64,000 nucleotides of DNA from Incurvaria masculella (GCA_946894095.1 OX335653.1:15815001-15879000); one strand, 5' to 3'. Shown: positions 44,155-55,847, counted from the first letter of the stretch. Numbers and translations: made by a program. The notes: a model not told the origin generated them from the letters alone.

Positions 44155-45726
44155 AAAAAAACCGGCCAATTGCGAGTCGGACTCACACACGAAGGGTTCC
44201 GTACCATCAACACCAAAAAATCACGTTTTTTGTATGGGGCCCCTTTTAATTTTTATTATTTTTTTACTTTACCTATTTGTTATTATAGCGGCAAAATAAA
44301 TACACAATCTGTGAAAATTTCAGCGACCTACCTATTACGGTTCATGTAGCTGTATAAATTTAAGATTTTATTTTATTATGTATGAGGTTCCAGGCGAGTG
44401 TAGGAACACTGCCGGTTAAGTCCAAGAATATATAAAAAATAATGATAAGCAGAATTACAGGAGAAGCCTCGGCTAGTAGCGGTAGAGCAATGGGAACCCA
44501 GGGTGTGGTTCTTCCGGTGGTAAATTAAACTTCCATTCAGCTACATGGTGGTGAATTTGCTGGCTGCTATGTTGCTGTCCTACCACCTACATCGGGAAGG
44601 GAAGGTGTCGTGTATGTACCTTGTAACGCCTCCGCCGAGTAGTTGTGTGTAGGATAGCGGTAGGGAAAGGAGGCCTAACCCAGGGAGGAGTTATTAATGT
44701 GCACCAAATTTAACATCATGTTCAGTCTATATTACATGAGACATAAACACAGTACCAAATCTAGACTAGAGCAAGGTGAGATATAGAAAACTAGACGCTA
44801 TGCATATAAGGGTAAGATGGGCTCTGGCTTCGCCTTTCAAAGAGGTTAATATCTACATATTTACAAAATTTAAATTAACAAAGAACTTATGTCTAACAGA
44901 CACAACGGAGGTAATCACCAGAAGTCCAAGGTTGTATTTTGCCGCGCTTCCCCGAGCGACTTTAGTGGGGTCCTATCTCACTGATCTTGGGCATATAGTT
45001 CCAGGATAGAGGTGTGAGTGGTACCGATCACAAGAAGGTCTCGCCGAAGATGCGCAGGCGATGGACGTGCGCCGCGGGAGCTCGCCTTGGCTGGCGACGT
45101 CTCAGAAAGCTACGCTCCGCAGCTCTGCCGGTGCTCGAGGCCGCACCCGGCCGTGGCCCGAAGCTCCGCTGCCCGGACCTGAAGCTCCGCAGGAACCCGG
45201 CAGCTCTACTCGGCCCCCCGAAGCGCCCGGCCGCGTCACCTGGCTTCCTCACGGTGCTCCACACTCGACATCGGCACCGATTAGGTTCCAACCGTCTTTC
45301 AAACTTTGAAGAGGCTCCATACGTTCGGCGGGGCTCGGCGCCCGCGCCCGAATGCCCGCGGCGCGGCTTGCTCAGTCTAGTTATTGAAGGCCTGGCGCGC
45401 GCTTTGCAACAACTGTACGTGGTGTCGGTGCGGTGCTAAGCCTGTGATTGGTCCGCCGAAGGCGCTATACGTTGAGGTCGCGTGCGAGAGAGAAGGAGAA
45501 TGCTGACTCGCTACAATTGCGCGGGAGAACTGGTGTTGCTATGTTGAACCGAAATGTCATAATTCTAGGGAGATTGTACAGTAATAAAAGCGTTTCGAAA
45601 ACATGCTACATTCATGAGATACAGCCCTGTGACAGACGGACGGACGGACGGACGGACGGACGGACGGACAGCGGAGGCTTAGTAATAGGGTTCCGTTTTC
45701 ACCCTTTGGGTACGGAACCCTAAAAA
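44155..45726 (+). mobile_element. Family A repeat, copy 6, split by a solo LTR
   Basis: The 5' part (44,155-44,344) stops at attacggttca and the 3' part resumes at 45,611 with ttcatgagatacagccctg, continuing through a gacggacgg array (45,636-45,670) to ggaaccctaaaaa. Removing the insert and one TTCA restores the family consensus. Confidence 0.95.
44345..45610 (+). mobile_element. Solo LTR of a retrotransposon
   Basis: 1,266 bp starting TGTAGC and ending GCTACA, so with the canonical TG...CA ends and short inverted termini. It is flanked by a 4-bp direct repeat TTCA (44,341-44,344 and 45,611-45,614) inside a family A repeat. AATAAA at 45,583-45,588 near the right end suggests plus orientation. 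The 45,050-45,440 part is very GC-rich and open in several frames, which I read as LTR composition, not coding. No gag or pol is present, as after LTR-LTR recombination. The 4-bp duplication is compatible with Ty3/Gypsy or BEL/Pao elements; the family is unknown. Confidence 0.88.
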
Positions 45727-46133
45727 TTACAAATCCGAGTATGTTTTATTACATCAAATGGAGGAAATAAAGAAACTGAAACTGAAAGCAAACCAAATTG
45801 CATTCAGGATCGCGAAAACATTCAAAACGAACGGGTTGAGATTTCCTTGTCCACTTAATCATTCCCGCCCCTGGCCCGCCCCCCTTTCCAATCGCTTTCT
45901 TCACGGCCCGCCGCGCATAATCGATGGCTTTTTTTGCACAATTTGGTTTAATTGGTTCGGCGCGCGCCCCCCGCTCGAACGGGGGCGCTCCGCCGCTGGA
46001 GCTCACGTAAATTCACTTTTGTGATGTTGACGCTGCTGGTTTTTGTAACACCGTGCGAGTTATGGAACTTTTCTTTATCGGGACTGGTTATTGCAAGGGA
46101 TGAAATGGTTGGATGTTGTGCACAAAAAATACT
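45727..46133. other. Non-coding stretch with GC-rich part
   Basis: 45,850-46,010 is GC-rich with a short hairpin (cccccgctcgaacggggg, ~45,967-45,984). No gene recognised. Confidence 0.4.
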
Positions 46134-46318
46134 GTACAATGCGGTTCAAATAAGAATAGGATAGGATCACCGCCATTTTGAATGTCAAACTGCTAAAACC
46201 CTCACTTCACTTCACAAACTTCAGTACTTTGCCGCGGTGTTGCTGCGTACTTTCCCTCGCGAATTCGTGTGAAGTTAGTCATGAGCCCCATCCTATTCTT
46301 ATTTGAATCGCGTTGTAC
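46134..46318. mobile_element. MITE family J
   Basis: About 30-bp inverted ends: gtacaatgcggttcaaataa...gaataggat on the left, atcctattcttatttgaatc...ttgtac on the right. A single 185 bp copy in this window. Confidence 0.75.
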
Positions 46319-46348
46319 TTTGTCATAATCAAAACTTTTGATTTTGGA

Positions 46349-46747
46349 TTTTTTTTATGCAAACGGACATGGATGCCTAATACCACACAACTACCGTTAT
46401 GATATTAGCCCAATACACCACATTCCCGAAGGATTTAGGTGCCATGCCAGGACCTTCCCTTTATGAACACGGCTACATTGAACTGGATGGAACACACGGA
46501 CAATTGTTCATTGCCGCTTCGACCATCTTTTCATCCAATGCGATGGTACCAACTCGGGCGGGCTTAAACCCTACCACCTAGTAGGGGAAGGGGACCTACA
46601 GTTTAACATGGATTCCAAACCATGGAGCAGCTCGCATTCGTGACGAAATGCACTTATCGAACTCGGAAAGAGAAAGACAGTGGTGCATGTCAGTATTGAA
46701 TCCAGGTCTCTGGTATGCTAGGCCTGTCCCCGCGCCACTAGGCTACA
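46349..46747 (-). mobile_element. SINE family B, tRNA-like head
   Basis: Full reverse-strand copy: body from the T-rich end to taggggaaggggacctacag, linker (cgaaatgcacttatcgaact), then a tRNA-like head with a degenerate B box (attgaatccagg) and A box (ccactaggctac). Confidence 0.85.
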
Positions 46748-47214
46748 AGAATGCTGGCCACAAACGTAAATATTCATTGAATTAATTCGAATTTTGAACT
46801 ATGAAAACAAAAATTTGCATTTTTTGGAATTTCATTCCTTGCAGAAGACTGAGTGGCGGTTACGGTATTGCCATCGGTGCGGTTTCGCACCAAATCAGAT
46901 TATTCGAACTACTGAAAAAATGTAATACCTTTATGACTCCATCAAATGGCAAAGGTAATTTATATTCAAGTGTAGAAGACAGAAAAAAGTACCTAGCCGC
47001 CCTCGTACTGTTAGGATTCCAGCAGTTATAAAAGCTGGAAAGGCACGAATCCAAAGAAATCCCATAATATATACAACAACAATATACAAATAAGCACCAG
47101 CTCTAGTAGATTATGAGAATTAATTCGTTCAGCAGGCTACTTTATTTACCATGGTAACGCCCTTGGGCTGCTCGTGTCTTATTACCCCGTTGTACAAGCG
47201 CCCTCTGTCGGCAG
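46748..47214. other. Non-coding stretch before exon b
   Basis: An open frame at 46,801-47,031 has no recognisable family. 47,136-47,165 (tttatttaccatggtaacgc) matches the end of MITE family I. The last ~25 bp form the splice acceptor of exon b. Confidence 0.45.
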
Positions 47215-47348
47215 GTCGGCGTGACGGTGGAGGAGCGCCGCTGGTGGTACCCGCGCGCGGCGTTGCCGCTCCGCGTGCGCGCGCCGCTCGACTCCACGCT
47301 CTGCCTCATCGGCGCGCGCGCCGCCACGCCCGCCGACCTGCGCCATCC
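47215..47348 (+). CDS. Alpha-2-macroglobulin/CD109-like gene, exon b
   Basis: Internal exon: acceptor ctctgtcggcag| at 47,214 and donor CC|GTGAGT at 47,349. Starts at phase 0, matching exon a, and ends with two bases of a split proline codon. The 44 codons read VGVTVEERRWWYPRAALPLR then VRAPLDSTLCLIGARAATPA. This follows the family pattern just before the bait region, where a v.l.v.a.p.S.c.l..vD segment is usual. Here the usual acidic residue after the strand is replaced in GARAATPADLRHP. Strong GC bias in an AT-rich neighbourhood supports coding. The donor is followed within about 9 bp by a family C MITE fragment. Confidence 0.85.
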
Positions 47349-47358
47349 GTGAGTACCC

Positions 47359-47723
47359 CCGAATTTTTCGCGGGTTTTATACAATAACTTTGGAGGTGGG
47401 TTACTCAACGATAAAGTTTATACATCTTAAAAAGATTAGTCATGATAGCTTGTTTCATGAAAATTTGTAATCAATTTAGTTTTTGTTAGATTTTTGACTA
47501 CAGCGGTCGTGGTTTACTTTTAGCTATAAGTCGTTTTGTAATAAAAATTTTCGTAAATCTTAGCAAATCAAACACTATGCGCATTTTATGCTTTGTGGAC
47601 TTGTTGCATCCTCCTCATCACGGAGCCTGTCTTCTTTGAAACAGAGATGGTCCCAGAGCGCAATAGCATGGTTTTGTACCGTGCTCGCGCATGAATTAGT
47701 CCCGCCGGGAAGGGACACCTTAA
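47359..47723 (-). mobile_element. TTAA-target MITE (family C), truncated, next to exon b donor
   Basis: Starts gaatttttcgcgggttttat and follows the family C interior (tttgactacagcggtcgtgg; catcacggagcctgtctt) to gggacaccTTAA at 47,720-47,723. The other end is missing, so it abuts the exon b donor region. Confidence 0.8.
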
Positions 47724-48659
47724 GGCAAAAGACAAAAAACAGAAACCTGGGGGACCTAAAGCCTACCCCTGAAGCTGACCTCAAAAGATAAGTATGTTTT
47801 GTGGTTATTTTTATAGTTATATCAGTGTCTTGGGCCGATGAAAAACCAAAATATTAAAGTTTGAACTGTTATAAAAAAAAAAGATTTTTATGCATTGCTC
47901 GTAATCTTAAAAAAAATTGTAAACGCCTAGGTTTTCAAACGGGGCTCTTGGAAACTATACATTTCTAAATTTTTTTTGCGGTATAATATCACCATCGATA
48001 TAATCTAAAAGTAAAGATACACCATCAGCTTTTCCCCACGTTTGCCCGCGTATCATTTAATATGCGCCCTATCCGCTCGCTGATGCCCTACCGCGTGTCA
48101 GTCTGTGGTCGACTTGACATCCGAGCGTACGTGCCACCTACAGGCTTTGCAATGCGACAAAATGCCGAAATACGAGGTTAAAAGGTATAAGAATCGGAGT
48201 GAAAGAAATACAAAGATCCGTACAATAACTTATCATAGGCAAACATACATATCATTAGATAGAAATCAAGAAAACATTTCGTCTGAAATAATAATACGGT
48301 AGCGACCGCGATGGCTGCAGCCGCCATGCTTGTAACCATGCATACGTGTGAGCTGTGCTTGTGTGTGCCGGGCTAATGCGCGACTGAAAGATCCGAAAAC
48401 GTTATCATTAGGTAGGAACAAGATGGCGAATGGGCGTCATTTGTTTGTGCGCGAGTGCGAGCTTGCGAGAATGAGCGAGCGAGATAGAGCGTATGAACAC
48501 AAAAGAGCGTATTCGGCGAGAGAGAAGGAGACGCCCATTGTAGGGACTTGTTTTTTTTTTTTTTGTTTCTTTATCCAATGGACAGGCAAAAGCTTTCGCT
48601 ATACAGCCTTCTCTTTATTGTATCTTATGGATTGTAGTCAATTCTGGAGTGTCATGTAG
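47724..48659. other. Mixed non-coding stretch
   Basis: AT-rich to 48,040, then a moderately GC-rich segment (48,060-48,540) with charged open frames but no known family or splice pair. A poly-T run lies at 48,550-48,565. Confidence 0.4.
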
Positions 48660-49262
48660 TTAAATACTTTCTATTGTCTCATGTATATATAGAAATATGG
48701 GTTCAAAGTTGGTCGGTTGACTTAATATCTTTTTCAGGTCGAGCGGGATTTTTTCTCTTTCTTTGTATGTAATTTCTAAGCATTTATATAGTTTTTCTCT
48801 TTGCTCATCAAAAGCACAGCAATGAAAGAAGAGGTGGTCCAGGGATTGATCAGCTAAGTTGCAGTGTGGGCATACGGCGGTGTCGATAAGGTTTAATCTG
48901 TAAAGATGGGATTGAAAAAGACAATGTCCGAAACGTAGACGACAAATTGTTGTATAATATTTTCTTCTTTTTGGTAAGGTTTTATTGAACCAAGGTGTTT
49001 TCCCAACTAAATCGTTTATTTCGGCGTACCAACGACCCGTATTGGACATTTTCCATTGTTCGGTCCATTCGTGGATAATTTCCTGTTTTATTTTCGCTAC
49101 AAATTCCGATTGCGGTAGGGCAACATTCTTAATATGGCAAATATTCAGGTTTGTAGGGACTTGCTTCTGTTGTGAGGGATACCAGGATGGAAAATAAAGT
49201 AATTTGTTCTTTTCCGGGATAGTTTCTTCGGAAAAAGTCCGGTGTTTGTTATCTTTTATATA
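48660..49262 (-). pseudogene. Non-LTR retrotransposon, C-terminal zinc-knuckle region
   Basis: A minus-strand frame open from about 49,262 to the stop at 48,660 reads KLLYFPSWYPSQQKQVPTNL, then IIHEWTEQWKMSNTGRWYAE, then TTICRLRFGHCLFQSHLYRL, and a C-x2-C ... H-x4-C knuckle (AVCPHCNLADQSLDHLFFHC). This is the layout C-terminal to the RNase H region in I/R1/Jockey-type LINE proteins. The Met at 49,049 is internal to the homologous region. The 5' part is absent, so this is a 5'-truncated copy. Confidence 0.82.
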
Positions 49263-49264
49263 TT

Positions 49265-50599
49265 ATTATAAAACCAAAATAAGCGGGCAAATTAAAATAG
49301 AATAACAGCAACATTGAAACATTTCGTAAAGGTGGTACGAACGTTTGTATGGAGAAGTACTCTGATTGTCGGTCTATTGCTTTGGTATGTCGACGAACAT
49401 CACATATTCATCCAGTGAATAAGCGTAAAACATGTATTCATTCGTTTATTAAAAAATATACTTTATAATAAAAAAACATAGATTTCCCTTCCTCGTCAAG
49501 CTGCGTTAGGGGTTCATGCCTGTGATATCTTGTGATGAAGATAGTTTGCAAATACATAATCAGCATTTTAATCTCAGGATGTGCAATGTGAATTTTTTCA
49601 TGAGAATGCGGGGTAGGTAGTAGGTTAAAACCACCCCGAGTTGATAAAATTGCAATGGATGAAACATAGTCATTACGTTAACGAAACATTATCCATGTTT
49701 TAAATTTGATTAGAAGTTTCAATCGCTGAATTCTAAATTCCTTTGCAGCATCTGCGTCATCTTTACTCGTAGAAAGAGGAGCACTGAGTCGATAAAAAAG
49801 GCGATTAACAAATTGGCTCAGGTAATTATCTCGGGAGCACAGCGCTTAGAACAGCTGATACGTAATCCAAGATCGCAGGCTCAAATCTCGGCTACATTCG
49901 TGTAGACTAGAAAGTTAAAATATACCAAAACGCAAATCGGCGGGTCATATTAAGGCGTCGGAAACCCTCGCTTGTTTAGTCACCATTATTCACGGTGAAA
50001 TAATTATTGTCTCGTCTGTCACCCCCCCCCCCCTCCCTCCCCCCCAGCTAGCAACCCTTCCCCTCCCCCTACCGCAACGGATATTACGCGAGCGAAGCCG
50101 GCCCTTCCGGTGCCACTTTTATAATGAAAAATCCGATTGAAACGCTCTCCGGCGCCTACCGAGCGTCGAGAAAATATTAATTAAGTATTCTCTCTCTGAT
50201 GTGAAATATAATATGGACTTTTTTATGTGTATCTATTAACATTTAATTTTATACGTTTCTATGTTAAGCGCGGCATGTGGCGTGCGCTAGGCCCCTCACA
50301 AAGGAGGTGTAAAAAAAAATCAAATGGTTTTTATTTCAGTGATCATTATAGGTGGAAATATTCATCAAGCTATAGAAATCGTCAATTAATACATTTGCAA
50401 TAAGTACAGAGCAATATAGGTAAGTTCTTTATTAAGTTCCTCATAAAACAATACTTCACGGGGCTGTGAAAGCATGCCGGCCGGCCAGGTGCTTCTTCAC
50501 AGACGTTTGAAGTGCCCCAGATTGTTATTTGGGGGGAACACCTTGGCAAGCCATAGTTTACTGATATATAACGGATCTAGAGGATCGGTTGGTTCTTAT
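49265..50599. other. Non-coding stretch with pyrimidine tract
   Basis: 49,608-49,700 looks like a very decayed family B SINE body (gtaggttaaaaccaccccga). A C-rich tract lies at 50,019-50,080. A cgcggcatgtggcgtgcgct segment at ~50,268 resembles the LINE 3' region at 30,615. No gene recognised. Confidence 0.4.
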
Positions 50600-50846
50600 T
50601 TTGGGAATGTGGACAGTGAGTTTTTTTCGACGAGCCCATTCCATTGTAGACGATCTCCATTGGAGAGAGACCCTTCATTCCTTCAGAGTTAAAGGGTCTC
50701 CGAATTAAGGGATGCATCGGGTCTTCGACGAGACTTACGGCACCGCGCTGCTGTATCGAGTCCAGGCAGCTGAGCAGGTCTTTATCTGAGCGGGCACAAA
50801 ATGTGAACAATACTCCATGTAAGACCATGTTTATTATGTACAACAT
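50600..50846 (-). pseudogene. LINE RT C-terminal fragment, second copy
   Basis: Minus-strand frame with KDLLSCLDSIQQRGAVSLVE, matching the LGSLDSIQRRAMRLVDDP block at 30,330-30,390, followed by a decayed continuation. The preceding SYMEYCSHF-type part is in another frame. Dead copy. Confidence 0.65.
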
Positions 50847-51324
50847 CCACTATTTGTTATTAATAATACTTGATTATTTAATTTATTAATATTAATAATT
50901 AAGGAATGAGGAATACTTTTGCAATAAATAATATTGTTTAAGTTATTTTTAGTTACATACACTATTTTATCAATATCACAAATAATATCACAAAGTGACA
51001 TAGTCTCAATGAACGAGACTAAATCAAACTTCAAGAAATCTGTGAACTCACACAAAAGCGATCACTTATATCTCTGCAGACTTTAGCACTCCGATCGTGA
51101 GATGGCGCCACGGGCGATATTAAGACGTCGCCATTAATCTTTCGGCGGAATACAATTTATCACGTTATCGGATCGCGCGGACAGACTGCCGACTGTGCGA
51201 ATACATCATCCGAGACGCGGAGCCGGCAAACACATCGGCGGGAAATTGATAAAGGGGAATCTGGAGCAGACGTGCGCATGTTTTCGTCAATTTAGATCAG
51301 GACGATGGTATGTTATGGGACTGG

Positions 51325-51710
51325 ATTCGGACGGCTAATACCACAGGCCCGGCCATGATAGCCCATCATTCCGAAAACCCGAAAAAAATCGGTACCATGC
51401 CAGGACTTTCCTCTTCGAGAGCACGGATGCATTTAACTGGATAGGAACACGGATATTTTTTAATTGCTGCTTAGACCATCTTTTCCACTGCGATGGTACA
51501 AACCCGGGCGGGCTTAACCTAATCACTTAGTAGGGGACGGGGACGTCAGGTTTAACGAGGTTTCCTAATCATGGTACATCCGAATTCGTTACGAAAATTT
51601 ATTATTATTACTAACTAAAGAGAAAAAAAGTGCATGAACGGGGCGGGGATCGAACTCATGACCTCGGACAACGAAGGCAAGTTCCCGTATCCCTGAGTTA
51701 TAAAGCCGCT
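51325..51710 (-). mobile_element. SINE family B, diverged tRNA-like head
   Basis: Reverse-strand copy with recognisable body (ccatgccaggactttcctct; acccgggcgggcttaacc) and a head whose forward reading has a gagttcgatcccc B box and ataactcaggg-type A box. It differs from the other tRNA-like heads, so the head may be independently acquired or simply old. Confidence 0.75.
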
Positions 51711-52773
51711 GCAAATGTCATCTCTGCACACATTATTTGATCAACAATGAAATAGATTAAAAACACTGCAATCTTTTTATTGTCATGCAGACAATGTTTT
51801 ATTCAATGCAATTCTCGAAGAGCGCAGAGGTTCCGCTGAAATTGATGCTGGGAGATCTATATTGGCCAGCATAAATTCTCACCACGTAGGTAAGATTTAC
51901 ATGGTCTCATATCACGGGGAATCGGTAGTCTTCAACAAGTCTTTTGACGGAGACCTCAGATCGACTACACTTTTAGGCATAAAGCGATCACAAAGGGACA
52001 TTGAAATCGAAAAGGGCTGCAGGTTGGCAAATTTGAGTATCTGTCAAAAATAGGAGATGGGGTTTTGCCGACTATAAATGATGGGAGATGGCAATAAAGT
52101 CTGATCGAAGACCTCAAATGTTGGCGAGGTCTACGCGAAAAGGACAGGAAGAAGTTTTAGCGGCTTTATTAAAAATTGTAGTAAAATGTCTTAGTGCCAT
52201 GGGTTTTTAAATAGAGCTGTTTTCAAGAGGCCTAGAGAGAAAAGAACATCTCGGAGAGGTCGTTTTGCCGTAACAAACTTTAGTAAGCACGGCTGTACGG
52301 CTGCCGCGGAGCACGGAAGGGCCCCCTAATCTCTGCGTCAGGAAAACGGCGGTATACCCACGGTGTACCACACGGCCCGCTGAATCCATCTGCAGCCTTC
52401 GCCGGTTGGCTTGGGGCAGCCTGTTCACAGTGGTGTATGTGAGGTTCAAGCCCCTGCTAACGCGACTAGGTCTATGCTAGTCTCGGCGGGCAGGCTGCGA
52501 TACCCCGTTTATCTGGGTCTCTCTGATCTCCGCGACACCCGGACAGCACATTGGCTCCAAAGGGAGAGTGTGTACAGCATCTACCACACCGAGCTGTCGA
52601 TCCCCTACGCAAGGTGACCTCCAAGTGCAGCAAGCTACATCGGGAATGATTGCACCGACATCCTGTGGTACTCACCCTGACGACATGGTGGAGGACCTGT
52701 CTACCGCGTCGTCGCTGTTTATTTGGCACTACCCAGGAGACAAGCGTGGCACTTCGAAGTGCATATTAGCAAG
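51711..52773. other. Unassigned stretch, partly GC-rich
   Basis: 51,790-52,070 has an open frame (MASINSHHVGKIYMVSY...) and 52,400-52,730 has open frames on both strands. None shows a recognisable domain. Possibly decayed retroelement coding DNA. Confidence 0.35.
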
Positions 52774-53170
52774 GAATGTGATATGAATGTATGTATAATC
52801 TACCGTGAAGCAAGGACACATTAATTGTAGAAAGAGCCCAGTAAAAAGAACAACTGTACAAATATACTGCAAGGCTGGACCAGAACCAGCAAAACGTACC
52901 ATTCGCGGGTATTGAGTCTACCAATTTCGCCACTGGCTGTATACCCATAATTTGGAATTTTCCTACAGTTCCTGCTCCCGTAATGAATGCCTCCTACTAA
53001 CACCAATGTTAAGACAAATATACTGCAAGGCTGGACCAGAACCAGCAAAACATACCATTCGCGGGTATTGAGTCTACCAATTTCGCCACTGGCTGTAAAC
53101 CCATAATTTGGAATTCTCCTACAGTTCCTGCTCCCGTAATGAATGCCTCCTACTTAACACCAATGTTAAG
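52774..53170 (-). mobile_element. tRNA-derived SINE (family D) with internal tandem duplication
   Basis: On the minus strand the head reads tggcgaaattggtagactc (A box, tRNA-Leu-like) and ctggttctggtccagcc (B-box region), followed by the D tail ending near aggaatgtgatatg. The head and 5' flank (~155 bp) are tandemly duplicated (52,857-53,013 and 53,014-53,170). Confidence 0.75.
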
Positions 53171-53174
53171 GATT

Positions 53175-53877
53175 ATACTTCTATTTCACTCTCTCGCTCT
53201 CGTGCAGTTCGGTCGTGTGTTTAGTAGTTTCTTATAAATATTATTAAATCATTTAATTATCTATTCTTATATATTTTATTTTTTTTACTATTTTTATTTA
53301 TTTTACTATTATATTTCTACTACGGGTGACGTCGCTGTGACGGTTGGTGAGCTGAATATCAAAATTGCTGAAAATATTTCTGCAGCCAAGTCTCGAACCC
53401 GAGTCGCTCGGATCCAGATCTCTGTCCATGCAACCGCCGCCACCGATGCCATCGTGACGCTCGGCGAAACAAACGAACGCAACGGGACCGTTCTGCTGAC
53501 TCCCGCACGCTATTCTGTCACCGCACGACCAACTTTCATCTCCCATCTCTCATCTCTCCCATAGGTTATCGAAGAGCCGATCCAGTTTCTGCAGCATCCG
53601 CTCCCAGAGCAGAGTGAGAAAAGGCACGAGAGGGCCCGCTGATCTGTCAGGCGATTAATTTTACTTTGACGTGCACTCGCCGCGCGACGGCAACTTCCGC
53701 GGAAGTCGACAAACTTTTGACGAGTGCGCGTTCCAATAAATGTCACTTCTGCGCCATTTCTCGCGGCCTGCGCGTTACGTAATATTGAGTTTATATTATC
53801 GTTAAAAATATATTGTTTATTCAACGTCTTTAGGATCGGATTTGTCATTAACATTAGCCAGTTAGTGCATTTAACTA
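53175..53877. other. Non-coding stretch with tRNA-like fragment
   Basis: T-rich to 53,320. At 53,385-53,460 the minus strand carries gggttcgagacttgg and ggtggcggcgg, resembling B and A boxes of another tRNA-like head without a body. No gene recognised. Confidence 0.35.
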
Positions 53878-54252
53878 TCAGCCTCGGTAGCTCAGTGTGT
53901 GACGCCCTGCGAATCGATAAGCTGGAGAAGCACCTCTGAGCGCGGTTAGGTTCCGGATGGGTGACCGTTTTCAACCGTTGCGGCTGGCCGTGTTTCGGAT
54001 TCTTCGTAAAACTGTAGGTCCCCTTCCTTACTTACTAGGTGGTAGGAATAATCACGCCCGGGTTGGTACCATCACATTGAATGAACGATGGTCGAAGCGG
54101 CAATGAAAATTGTCCATGTTTTCCATCCAGTTCATTGTAGCCGAGTAATATAAGGAAGGTCCTGGCATGGCACCTAGTTCCCATGTGGTGTGTAAGGCTA
54201 ATATATGACGGTCAGTTCGGTATTAGCCATCCATGTCCAGTTACATAAAAAA
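53878..54252 (+). mobile_element. SINE family B, 5S-type head, older subtype
   Basis: Head begins cagcctcggtagctcagtgt (A-box match). Then comes gagcgcggttaggttccgga followed by tgggtgaccg, which matches 5S rRNA more closely than the other copies do. The standard body and A-rich tail follow. Confidence 0.86.
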
Positions 54253-54289
54253 TACAATCATTAGAAATGTTTTCAGCGTTCCCTGTCCA

Positions 54290-54388
54290 ACCCCTGATTT
54301 CACCTCCTCTAGCTACCTGGCTTAGTTAACGTTAAATTTATAACTTTGGGATGTTTGTAGCTGGAGGCGGTGAAAACGGGTGTTAGAG
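54290..54388. mobile_element. Short MITE, family H, copy 3
   Basis: Ends tttcacctcctctagct and agctggaggcggtgaaa are inverted; the middle contains aactttgggatg. Confidence 0.7.
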
Positions 54389-54799
54389 TAATAATCATAC
54401 AAAAGTGTTATGTGGGTGTTTAAACTATTGTGTGATTTTTTTTTTCTTTTATTTTATTTATTCAGGAATCACACAGTTACACAAAATATATAAGTAAAAA
54501 AAAATAACACATAATAATTAAACCAAAAAAGATTCCACTTAAACAAAATAACAGAATTTACAGTGATTCAAGTACAAGATACAAATACAAACCAACTAAA
54601 CATATTACTACTACGCAAATTAACTCAATGTGAGATAATAAAAAGAAAAGAAGCGGAAACAAAATTTGAGATAAGAACAAAAATAAAAAAACTATCTAGA
54701 CCAAACAATACAAAACAAAACAAAAAACGCCTAAAATTTAACATGTTTTTTTTTATAAAATAAAATATTCAACACAAAAATCAAAAGTTCCGTTAACCT

Positions 54800-55309
54800 C
54801 TATAATTTTTTTATTTTACTTTCATTATCGAAAAATAAATCTAAATAAAAAAACATTTTATTATAGTTATCGCAGCTGCGTCGCAAAAAAGAGTTACTAA
54901 GGTACCTGGTCTTACTGGTCGGAACGTTAAACAGGTCGCGGGATCGTGTAAAACGATTAGGGCATCTAAAGGGAACTTTACTTAGTAGGTATGGACTATC
55001 AACCTTGTTATTAAGACTTTTTTGCAAGTATTTAATGTCAGTGAGCGTGCGTCTGTTCTCTAATGAGTCAAGATTAAGATCCTCTAGGCCAAAACGAAAA
55101 CTAAAATGTTTTATAAATTTATTTTGAATTGTTGGCTTACCACAGTTATTTTTCTCGGTGCTTGTGGCCGACGTTTTGAACTGTCCCGTGCAGTTCATTT
55201 TCAAGGCGAGTGCATGCGTGCGGCTGCGTGCACTGTGGTAAGCCAACATCAGACAATAATTATACAAAAGTCTTCTCAATAGCTCAGAGCCTGTAGTCCC
55301 AGCTGTCAC
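54800..55309 (-). pseudogene. LINE RT C-terminal end, interrupted
   Basis: Minus-strand frame with IQNKFIKHFSFRFGLEDL, NRRTLTDIKYLQKSLNN, then VPFRCPNRFTRSRDLFNVP and SNSFLRRSCDNYN, the terminal block of Jockey/CR1-type LINE proteins. Upstream of IQNKF the frame runs through a 119-bp inverted-repeat insert (55,130-55,248), so the predicted N-terminal residues are not LINE-derived. The catalytic region is absent. Confidence 0.75.
55130..55248. mobile_element. Small foldback inserted in LINE
   Basis: Perfect 17-bp inverted ends (tgttggcttaccacagt / actgtggtaagccaaca) around ~85 bp. It interrupts the LINE fragment directly upstream of its IQNKF block. Confidence 0.7.
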
Positions 55310-55575
55310 CTAAGTTGGCGTTTACGCCAAACCGATCGACTGGCGTTTTAAAATGTAAGGAGAAATTGAGGAGCGCGCGCAGTGAATTTGACAGCTTACT
55401 CATCGTCGGCATAAATTCGTCGACGTTGCCGTTTACGCTAACTCCGCGTTTTCGGAAGCCCGAGTTTGACTTTGACAGCTTGAAGAAATAAAACCACAGA
55501 ATAAGTAGTAAACATTTGTATGGGGTTTGACTTTTTTACGTAACTTCGAAGTTCCGTAAACGCCAATTTAGGTGA
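55306..55575. mobile_element. MITE family K
   Basis: ~21-bp inverted ends (tcacctaagttggcgtttac / gtaaacgccaatttaggtga), 270 bp. No second copy noticed in the window. Confidence 0.75.
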
Positions 55576-55847
55576 GAACTCCGACTAACCACTCAGTAAA
55601 GATGATGTTTATTCTGAATTATTCTAAATTGGTGACATGACAGGACTTTATTTGACCGTGGTTACATACAATTGGGAAGAAAACAATGGGCTCCGAACCA
55701 TACTGTATCCGCATTTTAATTGAGAATTTCAGTCCAAGATAAGAAAGAGGTGCTCACACTGGGTTTTGAACACGGGATACCACAGGCTTACCCACGTGTC
55801 ACCCGCCGTGCGATAACTTCACGTAGGTATTATGCTATCAGCAGGTC

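Noticed and set aside
45014..45439. A 141-codon GC-rich frame (with 91-codon and antisense frames)
   Set aside because: It lies wholly inside the solo LTR, is open in several frames because of GC content, and has no known domain.
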